From Limnospira sp050045915 (GTDB lineage: Bacteria > Cyanobacteriota > Cyanobacteriia > Cyanobacteriales > Microcoleaceae): a DNA stretch of 14,839 bases. Every line of letters begins with the position of its first letter. Position 1 is the first letter of the stretch. The position numbers were made by a program, and so were the translations under genes. The notes below the pieces were generated by a model. That model was not told where the DNA came from. It saw nothing but the letters and a program-made list of their open reading frames with translations, and did no database searches. The DNA is taken from contig JBNGCR010000134.1 of NCBI GenBank assembly GCA_050045915.1, forward strand, positions 1 to 14,839, given 5' to 3'. Shown piece by piece: positions 1 through 7,743 of this stretch.

Positions 1-26
1 GGCTAATTTTTAAGCCGGTTTAAACC

Positions 27-59
27 AAGCGCCTCCCGATTGGGGGGCGCTTTTTTTTT
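27..59 (+). terminator. Strong intrinsic terminator
   Basis: An 11-bp stem forms between 27-37 and 42-52 (core GCGCC/GGCGC, one T-G wobble) with a GATT tetraloop. The T run 51-59 follows directly. This is a classic Rho-independent terminator for a + strand gene lying left of the window. No part of that gene can be read in the first 26 bases. Confidence 0.85.
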
Positions 60-336
60 GCTTCAATTCACTGACCTAGATTCAATCCATCACATCTTCA
101 TAAATTTGCGCCATTGTCACCGTTAGCCCCACAGATTCTAAGGTTATAGCAGTGCGCGATCGTATAGTTAAAAAACCTATAAAAGGGAGTAGGGAGTCGG
201 TCGTAGGGAGTAGAGAGATTGATCATTCCCGGCGTGTAACCACGCCAGCGCTCGTTGCTATAACTGATTGTCTTTTCCTAAGATTTGGACTGTCCAAAAG
301 TCAATCGATCGCTCAACGATGACGGGCGGTAGTTTA
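60..336. other. Non-coding stretch with TATAGCA-type inverted repeat and GGGAGT repeats
   Basis: No plausible gene is visible. The stretch has a 9-bp perfect inverted repeat, GTTATAGCA at 143-151 and TGCTATAAC at 256-264, about 100 bases apart. Between the arms are short G-rich direct repeats of the type TAGGGAGT (186-215). The same TATAGCA end occurs at the inverted repeat at 7744-7844, so both may belong to one dispersed repeat family. No terminator was recognised for the minus-strand gene that ends at 337. Confidence 0.5.
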
Positions 337-2526
337 CTAATTAGTCCGCGTTTCTTGATAAGCGATTACGGAGTTACGACCTGTTTCTTTGGCTTTGTAC
401 AACGCTTCATCCACCTGGCTGATTAGATGGCTGATCGAGTAATTGCTGCTGTTAAATTCGGCGACTCCAAAGCTGGCTGTTTGATGATCAACTGTGGTAA
501 ACTCGTGGTTAGACAACTGTTGGCGCAGAGCCTCGGCTAGGGCCGTTGCCTGGGATAAATTAGTATTGGGAGCAATGATAATAAACTCTTCACCACCCCA
601 TCGCCCTAAAATATCTGTGTTCCTGAGTCTTTGATTGAACAGCTCCACCATTTCGATTAACACGGCATCTCCGGCGAGATGCCCAAAGGTGTCGTTAATC
701 TTTTTGAAGTAATCGATATCACAGAGAATGACGCTAAATTTATGTTGGTATCGATGGAAAAGAGACTCCTGTTGCTCTAAGCATTTTTCAATTTTCAGGC
801 GATTGAAGCAGCCTGTTAAAGGATCGGTAACTGAGATTTTTTCCAGCTTGCGGTTATAAGTTTGTAGTAAATATTGGCGATAAAGAACGATCGCCAAAAC
901 AGTTAAGGCGATGAATAAAAATCGTCGTATGAGTCGATAATCGACACCCTGCTCATATCGGACAGAAATCCAATCGTTGATGATGCTTTGCTGGGATTTT
1001 TCATCGATAGAAGCGATTGCTTTCTCAAAGATACTCAGTAGCTCGGGCTGATCGTTGCGAACGGCAATCCCCAATTTCCAAGGCTGATCAAATCGACCCG
1101 CAATTTTCAGGGAAGGATATCGCTTCTGAATGGCATATGAGGTGGTCGGTAAAACATCAACATACCCGAACAAATTCCCCTGTTCGACTTGCTGTAAACC
1201 CTCGTCAATGGAAGTCACCTCAACAATTTGCATATCGGGGTGTTGGTTTTGCAATATCTCTGCAAAAGCGTAGCTCTCAACCATCCCAATTTTGCGATCG
1301 AGAACATCGGTTATATTGGCGATAAACGGTTCCCTTTCTCGGGTGGCAATCACCAACGGCAGTTCCAGATAGGGTTGGGTGAAGTCGGCATATTTACGTC
1401 GCTCTGGGGTGGCAACGGCTAGGGAGAGAATGTCACATTGGCGGTGTTTAAATTGCTCAATACTTTCGAGCCAAGTCCGAGTTTCAAACAGCGTAATCGG
1501 GATTCCAATCCGGGGATTCAACAATTGAATTAAGTCCGCACTCATCCCCGTATGTTGCCCATCAATGATTGCCTCTAGAGGCATCCATTGGGGGTCAACG
1601 CACATTCTGATCTGACCTTTATTTTGTAGATATTCTAATTCTTGTTTCGTAAAACCAAAGCTGGCGGTATCGGAAGCTAGGTACCAGCGCTGACGCAGAT
1701 GAGCATACTCCTGTTCTGAAACTGCTGCCATAGCCTTGTCTAAAATTGATTTTAAAATCGGGCGATCGTTGCGGATGCCTAAATATTGAGGTACGTTGGA
1801 GAAATAAGGGTTGCCAATCAGAGGACGGCTGATTAAATTTGTTAATAAATAGCGGTTAATATAATAGTTGAAAGTTGCATGACTTTCTAAGGCTGCATCT
1901 GCTCGCCCCGCTTCCACCTGCTTCATCGCATCCAATGTATTATTGGTCAATAGCAGGTTGATCTCAGGATAGTATTTGCTCAATATTTCCTCAAAAAAGA
2001 AACCTTTGACAATCGCCAAATTTTTTCCTTTAAGCTGTTCGATATTGGTATAGTCTTCGCCATCTTTACGGGTCAACAAAGAGTTGACTAAGTCGAATAC
2101 ATATTCCTCAGAATAGAGCGCAAATTTCTTCCGTTCTTCAGTGACCACCATATTGGTGACTACATCAATTTCTTTCTGAGCCAACAGGGTCATAAATTCA
2201 TCCCAAGTCTGACCCACCACAAACTCAACTTTAAGACCCACTTTTTGGGCAATAAGCTGAATGTACTCATTGCTGAATCCCTTGGCATTACCATCCCGGA
2301 CAAAGTTATAAGGTGGCCATTCTGACTCGGCATGAACTTGGAGAACTGGGTTGGCTTCAATATACGCTTGTTCAGCGGAGGTTAATTCAACTGTTGAAAC
2401 GCTTTGAGCTAATGGTTCACCCGTTTCTTGGGCAACTCCGGGATTTCGTGCCAGCAGCAGCGTTAAGACTAGGCTGAACAGGCAGAAGAGGAAGGGATGA
2501 CCATCGAATTTGCAAGGGAATTTCAT
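337..2526 (-). CDS. Membrane diguanylate cyclase with tandem periplasmic solute-binding sensor domains
   Basis: The 729-residue product should make cyclic di-GMP from two GTP in response to a periplasmic ligand. From the N-terminus it has a signal peptide or anchor (to about residue 35), a first SBP_bac_3-like domain (about 50-285), a second one (about 290-520; motif VDPQWMPLEA), one transmembrane segment (about 535-555), and a C-terminal GGDEF domain (about 566-720). The active-site motif is an intact GGEEF (644-648). An RNTD I-site ends five residues before it, so product inhibition is expected. The two Venus-flytrap domains recall BvgS-type sensors, here joined to a cyclase instead of a kinase. 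I start at the ATG at 2526. An in-frame TTG three codons upstream (2535) is possible. The ligand is unknown; amino acids are the usual guess for this fold. Confidence 0.9.
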   Translation of the reverse strand: MKFPCKFDGHPFLFCLFSLVLTLLLARNPGVAQETGEPLAQSVSTVELTSAEQAYIEANPVLQVHAESEWPPYNFVRDGNAKGFSNEYIQLIAQKVGLKVEFVVGQTWDEFMTLLAQKEIDVVTNMVVTEERKKFALYSEEYVFDLVNSLLTRKDGEDYTNIEQLKGKNLAIVKGFFFEEILSKYYPEINLLLTNNTLDAMKQVEAGRADAALESHATFNYYINRYLLTNLISRPLIGNPYFSNVPQYLGIRNDRPILKSILDKAMAAVSEQEYAHLRQRWYLASDTASFGFTKQELEYLQNKGQIRMCVDPQWMPLEAIIDGQHTGMSADLIQLLNPRIGIPITLFETRTWLESIEQFKHRQCDILSLAVATPERRKYADFTQPYLELPLVIATREREPFIANITDVLDRKIGMVESYAFAEILQNQHPDMQIVEVTSIDEGLQQVEQGNLFGYVDVLPTTSYAIQKRYPSLKIAGRFDQPWKLGIAVRNDQPELLSIFEKAIASIDEKSQQSIINDWISVRYEQGVDYRLIRRFLFIALTVLAIVLYRQYLLQTYNRKLEKISVTDPLTGCFNRLKIEKCLEQQESLFHRYQHKFSVILCDIDYFKKINDTFGHLAGDAVLIEMVELFNQRLRNTDILGRWGGEEFIIIAPNTNLSQATALAEALRQQLSNHEFTTVDHQTASFGVAEFNSSNYSISHLISQVDEALYKAKETGRNSVIAYQETRTN

Positions 2527-2952
2527 TTTTTTCAAACCGAGGCGACATTACGATAAGAAGCCCAAATTTTTGATGGCTTGAGTTGGGAGGATTTGGGGAT
2601 TGTACAACCCATCTGTCTGAGCAGGCTCAGTTATTGAATTCAGTTGCTTACAATTATATCTCCAGAAGCCAATAGCTGCCTATATGATCCGGTTTTTCTG
2701 TTGTACAGCCACATCATCTCCGGTGCTGTCGTGCCTTCATCGATCGCGATCGGTCTGCACGTCTATGCCATCATCGGCTCATTCTTAGCCCAGCTTAAAA
2801 TCGATCGCCTCCTGATTGGGGGATACTGTAACCGAGTTTTCTCAAAAAAATGGGTTTCTTCGGAATTTTGGCACCATTCGGGATAAAATTGCGATCGCGG
2901 GTCAACTCGAATGGAACCCGGAGGCGATCGGAAGGGCGAAGGGGATCTGGCG
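2527..2952. other. Intergenic region between divergent genes, no gene recognised
   Basis: This stretch separates the diguanylate cyclase (-) from the lipoprotein gene (+), so it should hold both promoters. I could not pick a convincing -35/-10 pair. It contains several CGATCG and GCGATCG tracts (around 2740, 2800 and 2890). An 80-codon open frame at 2644-2886 (+) has no family resemblance, no ribosome binding site and an unlikely composition, so I do not call it. Confidence 0.4.
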
Positions 2953-3408
2953 GTGGCGAAGAAATTAATTTTAATCCCGATCCTGTTGATTTTCCTGGCG
3001 TTGTGGGGGTGTTCTCCGGCGGGAATCACGCCGACGCCGACACTGGTTCAACAGGCCCTCACCCTGCAAATCCGACAGATTCACCGGGAACTGAATTTAA
3101 AATCGGATGTCGCCAGTTCCCCCCGGGGGTTCAAAATTACCCGAGTGGCGATCGCCCGTTTGGAACCCCTGACGATCGACGGTTTGCAGGGGTTTAAGGT
3201 GGAGGGAACTTACGATCTCCGGGTGCGGGGGCGCGATCGCCAGTTCGGAGAACGACACAACCCGTTTCGCATTTATCTGCAAAGACGGGCTGGGGGGAGG
3301 ATCTGGCGGTTGGCTTGGCTGGAAAATGATCCCGCCCCAATGCGGGGGGGCGATCGCGGGCGTCAACCCCAATGGTCTACGATGGCAATTCCGCGGCGGT
3401 TTTTCTAG
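2953..3408 (+). CDS. Small putative lipoprotein of unknown function
   Basis: The product is 151 residues if it starts at the GTG at 2953. This start follows AAGGGG (2939-2944) at a reasonable distance and gives a textbook n-region (VAKK), a hydrophobic stretch (residues 5-17) and a lipobox LWGC with the lipidated cysteine at residue 20. An ATG at 2911 would add 14 polar residues and lacks a ribosome binding site. The mature part has a helical segment (ALTLQIRQIHRELN) and a beta-rich region with TIDGLQGFKVEGTYDL and IYLQRR, then IWRLAWLE near the end. The pattern resembles a conserved cyanobacterial hypothetical lipoprotein from memory, with no known function. It should sit in the plasma or outer membrane facing the periplasm. 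It is convergent with the next gene, 16 bases apart. Confidence 0.7.
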   Translation: MAKKLILIPILLIFLALWGCSPAGITPTPTLVQQALTLQIRQIHRELNLKSDVASSPRGFKITRVAIARLEPLTIDGLQGFKVEGTYDLRVRGRDRQFGERHNPFRIYLQRRAGGRIWRLAWLENDPAPMRGGDRGRQPQWSTMAIPRRFF

Positions 3409-3424
3409 GAATTTCGAGCCGAGA

Positions 3425-4066
3425 TCATCCCAAACGGTGGTTACTTTCCATCTCCAATCGAGAGTCTTCGGATTGGGATTCGCCCAACATCGCTTTGTCG
3501 CTGGGTTTTAAAACGGCTTGAATGGTGCGGAGAAAGCGATTCGGCCGGTTGGTTTTCATAGCCTGTCGTTCCTGCACTTTTTTCGCCAAATGTCGCATCA
3601 CGGACGCATCCAATTCGTCGATGAAATGGTCGGCGATGCGCTCTCCCACAAAGTCGATCGCTTCGGAATACTGCGACATTAACAGATCGACGGTCGTCGT
3701 CGCCCCCTCAACCATCTCGTCGGGCGTCGAGTTTTGGGAAGGTGGGGCGGAGGGTTGAGGTTGAGATGGGGAAGATTCCGGCATGGGTTGATTGTCTTGG
3801 GATTGGGTTGGAGGTGAAGTGGGGACGCGGTTGGAACGGCGGTTGAGGAAGTTTTGATATTCGTCGATACTCATCCCCAAATTGTGGAGGTGATGGTGAA
3901 CGTGGTCGAGTAAATCCACTTCTCGGGGCGAGTATAAATTGTGATTGCCATTCAAGCCGTGGAGTTTCGCCCAGCTTTTAATGGTGGCTTCGTCGCGGAT
4001 GTCATACCGATCTAAAAGTTGGGTGGTGGTGAGATCGGTTTCGGGGGTGGCTTTAAAATCGCTCAT
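3425..4066 (-). CDS. Uncharacterised protein with possible MerR-like N-terminal helix-turn-helix
   Basis: The product has 213 residues. The ATG at 4066 is preceded by AAGGAGA (4074-4080), which fixes the start. An apparent longer frame to 4249 only reads through the N run. Residues about 10-75 (TTTQLLDRYDIRDEATIKSWAKL, then YSPREVDLLDHVHHHLHNLG) resemble a MerR-type or excisionase-type DNA-binding helix-turn-helix followed by a recognition wing. A Ser/Pro/Gln-rich linker follows (about 83-115). The C-terminal part (about 120-213) is a charged helical domain with DLLMSQYSEAIDFVGERIADHFIDELDASVMRHLAKKV. There is no signal peptide or membrane segment. A cytoplasmic DNA-binding or scaffold role is an inference from the N-terminus only, and I do not recognise a named family for the whole protein. 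Confidence 0.75.
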   Translation of the reverse strand: MSDFKATPETDLTTTQLLDRYDIRDEATIKSWAKLHGLNGNHNLYSPREVDLLDHVHHHLHNLGMSIDEYQNFLNRRSNRVPTSPPTQSQDNQPMPESSPSQPQPSAPPSQNSTPDEMVEGATTTVDLLMSQYSEAIDFVGERIADHFIDELDASVMRHLAKKVQERQAMKTNRPNRFLRTIQAVLKPSDKAMLGESQSEDSRLEMESNHRLG

Positions 4067-4073
4067 CGAAAAT

Positions 4074-4080
4074 TCTCCTT
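4074..4080 (-). promoter_or_regulatory. Ribosome binding site deciding the start of the 3425-4066 gene
   Basis: The minus strand reads AAGGAGA here, ending seven bases before the ATG at 4066. It is one of the few strong Shine-Dalgarno sites in the window and supports this start over any start on the other side of the N run. Confidence 0.75.
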
Positions 4081-4100
4081 GAAACTGGGTCGCGGACGAG

Positions 4101-4200
4101 NNNNNNNNNNNNNNNNNNNNNNNNNNNNNNNNNNNNNNNNNNNNNNNNNNNNNNNNNNNNNNNNNNNNNNNNNNNNNNNNNNNNNNNNNNNNNNNNNNNN
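4101..4200. other. Assembly gap (100 N)
   Basis: A run of exactly 100 N suggests a scaffold join of unknown true size. It falls between two divergently oriented genes, both with intact starts, so it probably hides only promoter or repeat DNA, but a missing gene cannot be excluded. Confidence 0.95.
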
Positions 4201-4247
4201 TGATAAAAAAGAGGAGATGACTGGTTTCTCTGGTAAGGACAACTGCC

Positions 4248-4517
4248 ATGCCGATCTACGATTATTTCTGTCCGAGCAATAACCGCAAGGTCGAGGTGAT
4301 GCACAGTATCGATCGCGAGGTAAAAACTTGGGGCGACCTGTGCGAGTTGGCTCATTGCGAGGTCGGGGCAACGCCCTTGGATGCGCCCGTCCGCCGCCTG
4401 CTGAGTGCGCCGATGCTGTCGGTTCCCACCTCTAACGCGGATTACAGAAATGCGGGCTTTACCAAGTTGGTGAAGCGGGACAAGGGGGTTTACGAAAATG
4501 TGACGGCCCGGGATTGA
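4248..4517 (+). CDS. FmdB-type zinc-ribbon family protein with degenerate metal site
   Basis: The product has 89 residues, and an AAGGA ribosome binding site (4235-4239) lies eight bases before the ATG. The opening MPIYDYFC and the later VRRLLSAP are hallmarks of the FmdB/putative regulatory zinc-ribbon family, whose members normally carry two CxxC knuckles. Here only C8 remains of the first knuckle (CPSN), and the second is CELAHC (C32, C37), spaced by four residues instead of two. Four-cysteine zinc binding therefore looks lost or altered. The insert around residues 21-45 is also longer than usual. Family function is poorly known; the name comes from a gene near formamidase/amidase operons. 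It is a small cytoplasmic protein, apparently monocistronic, 206 bases before the fructosamine-kinase gene. Confidence 0.75.
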   Translation: MPIYDYFCPSNNRKVEVMHSIDREVKTWGDLCELAHCEVGATPLDAPVRRLLSAPMLSVPTSNADYRNAGFTKLVKRDKGVYENVTARD

Positions 4518-4652
4518 TTTGGGGTGGAAAGACTCCCTCGGGAATGAATTCCCAAGCTGCAAGGGTTTTAAATGTCATGAAACCCGAGGAATCGTCTCGG
4601 TCAATTTCCCTTTTAAATGGCGATGTCCGCATCGATGGTGCCGAGACTATAC

Positions 4653-4680
4653 CGATCGCCGGTTGCCGATCGCCGGTTGC
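4653..4680 (+). repeat. 14-bp tandem duplication
   Basis: Two perfect adjoining copies of CGATCGCCGGTTGC (4653-4666 and 4667-4680) lie 43 bases before the start of the fructosamine-kinase gene. Each copy holds the ATCGC core of HIP1. The sequence is probably a slippage product; no regulatory role is evident. Confidence 0.8.
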
Positions 4681-4723
4681 CTGCTATAGAATCCCAGCGA
4701 TGACGCGATCGCTTTAAAATGCC

Positions 4724-5608
4724 ATGTGGGATCAGATAGTCGAACACATCAGTAACGCAACCGGAGAACTTTTCAAAATCAACAGTCCGCGATCGGTGGG
4801 GGGGGGCTGCATCAACCAAGGATATCGCCTCGATGACGGTTCGCGCAGCTATTTTGTCAAACTCAACAGTGCCTCTCTGGCGGATATGTTCGAGGCGGAG
4901 GCTTTGGGGGTCAAGCAGATGTGGGAAACCCGCACGATTCGGGTTCCCAAACCCATTTGCTGGGGCGTCGCCGGCGGTTCTTCTTATATCGTCCTGGAGT
5001 GGCTGGAAATGGGGGGTCGCGGCAATTCTGAGGCGATGGCGGAAATGGGGCGACAGTTGGCGAGGTTGCACCAGTGGACGCCGCCGGAGGACTATCCGGG
5101 GCACGATCAATTCGGCTGGGATATCAACAATACCATCGGATCGACGCCCCAGATCAACACCTGGACGGGGGACTGGGCGGAATTTTGGCGGGACTGCCGC
5201 ATCGGCTACCAACTCAAACTCGCCCGCCGGCGGGGGGGACGGTTCGAGAATGGCGATCGCCTGCTGGATCAAATCCCGGAACTGTTGGTGGGCCACCGAC
5301 CTAAACCGGCTTTGGTCCACGGGGACCTGTGGGGGGGCAACGCCTCGGTGATGGCGGACGGGGAACCGGTGATTTTCGACCCGGCGGCCTATTTCGGCGA
5401 TCGCGAGGTGGATATCGGTATGACGGAGGTGTTCGGCGGATTTCCGGCGGCGTTTTATCAAGGTTACAACGAAGTTTGGCCCCTGGATGGGGGCTACGAG
5501 CGTCGCAAAACCCTCTACAATCTCTATCATATTTTGAATCATTTTAATTTATTTGGAGGGGGTTATGGTTCCCAGGCGGATCGTATGATTCAGCAACTTT
5601 TGCGTTGA
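4724..5608 (+). CDS. Fructosamine kinase family protein (protein deglycation)
   Basis: The product has 294 residues, the usual length for the fructosamine/ketosamine-3-kinase family. These enzymes phosphorylate sugar adducts on lysines so that the adduct falls off, repairing glycated proteins in the cytoplasm. The ATP loop is VGGGCINQGYRL (residues 25-36), the probable ATP-anchoring lysine is in YFVKLNS, the catalytic loop is VHGDLWGGN, and the metal-binding aspartate lies in FDPAAYFGDREVDIGMTE. The C-terminus carries YNLYHILNHFNLFGGGYG, also typical. C29 in the ATP loop matches the cysteine proposed as a redox switch in plant and human members. The start at 4724 gives the family N-terminus (MWDQIVEHISNATGE); no clear ribosome binding site precedes it. 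A run of nine G (4798-4806) lies within the loop codons. Confidence 0.93.
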   Translation: MWDQIVEHISNATGELFKINSPRSVGGGCINQGYRLDDGSRSYFVKLNSASLADMFEAEALGVKQMWETRTIRVPKPICWGVAGGSSYIVLEWLEMGGRGNSEAMAEMGRQLARLHQWTPPEDYPGHDQFGWDINNTIGSTPQINTWTGDWAEFWRDCRIGYQLKLARRRGGRFENGDRLLDQIPELLVGHRPKPALVHGDLWGGNASVMADGEPVIFDPAAYFGDREVDIGMTEVFGGFPAAFYQGYNEVWPLDGGYERRKTLYNLYHILNHFNLFGGGYGSQADRMIQQLLR

Positions 5609-5753
5609 ATTTCATCCCGGCGATCGCGAAATGAAATAAAATCATGGGGATTGAGTTAATAAATTGGCTGAAATTATAGCCCATTGGGTAGCTGCAATTT
5701 TCCTAAACAATCGGATTTTAATTTTCATCCTTAAATTGGATGGATATGACAGG

Positions 5754-5819
5754 TTTCACCGCGTCTCCCCGCCGGAGGTGAGGCGGACGGACGAATCTCG
5801 TTTGAGGCGGGGTGTGAAA
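5754..5819 (+). promoter_or_regulatory. Possible structured leader upstream of the c-di-GMP response regulator
   Basis: TTTCAC (5754-5759) pairs with GTGAAA (5814-5819), and CCCCGCC (5767-5773) pairs with GGCGGGG (5806-5812), giving a two-part stem around a G-rich loop. An alternative hairpin pairs CCGCC (5769-5773) with GGCGG (5782-5786) and is mutually exclusive with it. The element lies about 120 bases before the ATG at 5939, in a 330-base stretch (5609-5938) that holds no other gene. It does not match the c-di-GMP riboswitch patterns I know. It may also be chance pairing in GC-rich DNA. Confidence 0.3.
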
Positions 5820-5938
5820 AAAGTTGCCATGCCATCGTCTCAGAAGCCACAATAAATTAGAGGCCTTCTCTAGGTTTGAAGTGGTCGGAACCGATCGAAC
5901 TGCATCAAACTCCGGGTGCATTACCTCCCACCAGTCCC

Positions 5939-7729
5939 ATGAACAATAACTCTGATCCTCCCCCCGCCCGCGTTCTGATTGTTGACGATACCCCCCACAA
6001 TCTGCGTTTGTTGTCCGCCATGCTCAACAAACAGGGGTATACCGTCGAATGCGTGACGGATGGCTCCACGGCGATCGAACAGGTTGCGGTCAATCCGCCC
6101 GATTTAATTCTGCTCGATATTATCATGCCAAACATGGATGGCTATGAAGTGTGTGAGCATTTAAAAGCTTCGGAAAAAACCCGTCAAATTCCGATCATTT
6201 TCCTGAGTGCGTTGGGGGAAGTTTTTGATAAAATAAAAGCGTTTGAAATGGGGGGGATTGATTATATCACAAAACCCTTTGAAATTAAAGAAGTTCTCGC
6301 CCGCGTCCGGACTCAATTGGAAATCCGCAGCGCCCATCTGGAAGTTCGGCAAATGAACCGGGTATTGGAACGGCGAGTTCGGGAACGCACCCGCGCACTG
6401 GCGGACGCCAATCAACAACTGCTGCACATGGCATCCCACGACGCCCTCACGGGGTTGCCGAACCGGGTTTTCTTTATGGAACGGCTCATAGAAGCCTTGA
6501 ACCGGGTTCAGGAAGAACGCGATCGCCAATTTGCGGTTTTATTTCTCGACTGCGACGACTTCAAAATTGTCAATGATTCTTTGGGGCATCTGGTGGGCGA
6601 TCGGCTGATGATCGCGGTAGCAAAGCGGTTGAAAACTTGCATCATTCCGAATGGTTTTTTAGCCCGGTTTGAAGGGGATGAGTTTACTATCTTAATCGAG
6701 GATATTCGAGATTTGAATCGGGCGACGGACACGGCCAGAAAAATCCATGAAGCCCTCGCCCATCCCTTTTGCTTGGAAGAAGAAGAGGTGTTTCTTAATA
6801 CCAGCATCGGCATTGTTTGGGGAACCCACGATTACGATCGCCCCGAAGACTTGCTCCGAGATGCGGACACGGCCATGTATCAGGCGAAGGCGAAAGGAAA
6901 AGCCCGATACCAAGTTTTTGATGCCAAAATGCACGCCCAAACTTTGTCTCGTTTATTATTAGAAAATGACCTGCGACGCGCCCTCAAACGAAAAGAGTTT
7001 ATCCTCCACTATCAACCCATCGTCCACCTCGCGACTAATCGCATCGCCGGGTTTGAAGCCTTGGTGCGCTGGCACCATCCGACGAGGGGGTTGGTGTCCC
7101 CCGGCGAGTTCATTCCGGCAGCAGAAGAAACGGGTTTGATCGTTCCGCTGGGACAATGGATTATGGAGGAAGCCTGCCGCCAGATCCGACAGTGGCAGGA
7201 ACAGCGCAATGGCAGTCAAATTCCTATCAGTATTGGTGTCAATTTGTCGGTCAAACAATTTTGTCAATACGACCTGATCGAACAAATTGATAAAATCCTC
7301 GATCGCACCGGACTCGATCCGAGCAGTTTAAAGCTGGAAATTACCGAAAGTGCTTTGATCGAGAACGATCGCGCCGCCCTGGAGATTTTACAGCAGTTGA
7401 GAAGCCGCAACATTCAGTTGGGAATTGATGACTTCGGCACCGGCTATTCTTCGTTGAGTTACCTGCACAATTTTCCCATCGACACGTTGAAGATCGACCG
7501 CTCTTTTATCACCCGCCTGACGGAACGGGGAAAGCACACGGCGATCATTCAGGCGATCGTTTCCCTGGCTAAAAATTTGGGAATGACGGTGATCGCTGAG
7601 GGGGTAGAAATGGCAGAGCAAGTGACCAAATTGAAGGAGTTGGAGTGTGAATACGGACAGGGATATTTTTTCTCCCAACCCCTCGCTCCGGAAAGGGCTT
7701 GGGAGGCGATCGCGCCCCCAGTCCCCTAA
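5939..7729 (+). CDS. Response regulator with GGDEF-like and EAL domains (c-di-GMP turnover)
   Basis: The product has 596 residues from the ATG at 5939. A TTG at 5876 would add 21 residues unlike any receiver N-terminus. Order: receiver domain (about 10-130) with acidic pair D16-D17, phosphoacceptor D60 (LLLDIIMP) and K112; helical coiled linker (about 130-165); GGDEF domain (about 166-330); EAL domain (about 338-590). The GGDEF signature is EGDEF (245-249), with the first glycine replaced, and there is no RxxD inhibitory site before it, so cyclase activity is uncertain. The EAL domain looks complete: EAL (373-375), NLSVKQF, KLEITES, DDFGTGYSS, KIDRSF and AEGVE. The likely net activity is c-di-GMP phosphodiesterase controlled by phosphorylation, with GTP possibly sensed by the GGDEF part. 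No partner histidine kinase lies nearby. Confidence 0.93.
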   Translation: MNNNSDPPPARVLIVDDTPHNLRLLSAMLNKQGYTVECVTDGSTAIEQVAVNPPDLILLDIIMPNMDGYEVCEHLKASEKTRQIPIIFLSALGEVFDKIKAFEMGGIDYITKPFEIKEVLARVRTQLEIRSAHLEVRQMNRVLERRVRERTRALADANQQLLHMASHDALTGLPNRVFFMERLIEALNRVQEERDRQFAVLFLDCDDFKIVNDSLGHLVGDRLMIAVAKRLKTCIIPNGFLARFEGDEFTILIEDIRDLNRATDTARKIHEALAHPFCLEEEEVFLNTSIGIVWGTHDYDRPEDLLRDADTAMYQAKAKGKARYQVFDAKMHAQTLSRLLLENDLRRALKRKEFILHYQPIVHLATNRIAGFEALVRWHHPTRGLVSPGEFIPAAEETGLIVPLGQWIMEEACRQIRQWQEQRNGSQIPISIGVNLSVKQFCQYDLIEQIDKILDRTGLDPSSLKLEITESALIENDRAALEILQQLRSRNIQLGIDDFGTGYSSLSYLHNFPIDTLKIDRSFITRLTERGKHTAIIQAIVSLAKNLGMTVIAEGVEMAEQVTKLKELECEYGQGYFFSQPLAPERAWEAIAPPVP

Positions 7730-7743
7730 AAAATTAGGTTATA

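Noticed and set aside
2644..2886. 80-codon open frame on the + strand
   Set aside because: No ribosome binding site, no domain and no resemblance to known proteins; the region is better read as an intergenic stretch between divergent genes.
4067..4249. Extension of the 3425-4066 gene through the N run
   Set aside because: The run of N hides the sequence, and a strong ribosome binding site sits just before the ATG at 4066.
4613..5542. 309-codon open frame on the minus strand across the fructosamine kinase gene
   Set aside because: It lies antisense to a clearly recognised kinase, is rich in Arg/Pro/Val as GC-rich antisense frames are, and matches no family I know.
5609..5938. Cyclic di-GMP riboswitch before the GGDEF-EAL gene
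   Set aside because: The leader can fold, but it lacks the conserved GEMM sequence blocks, so I only list a generic structured element.
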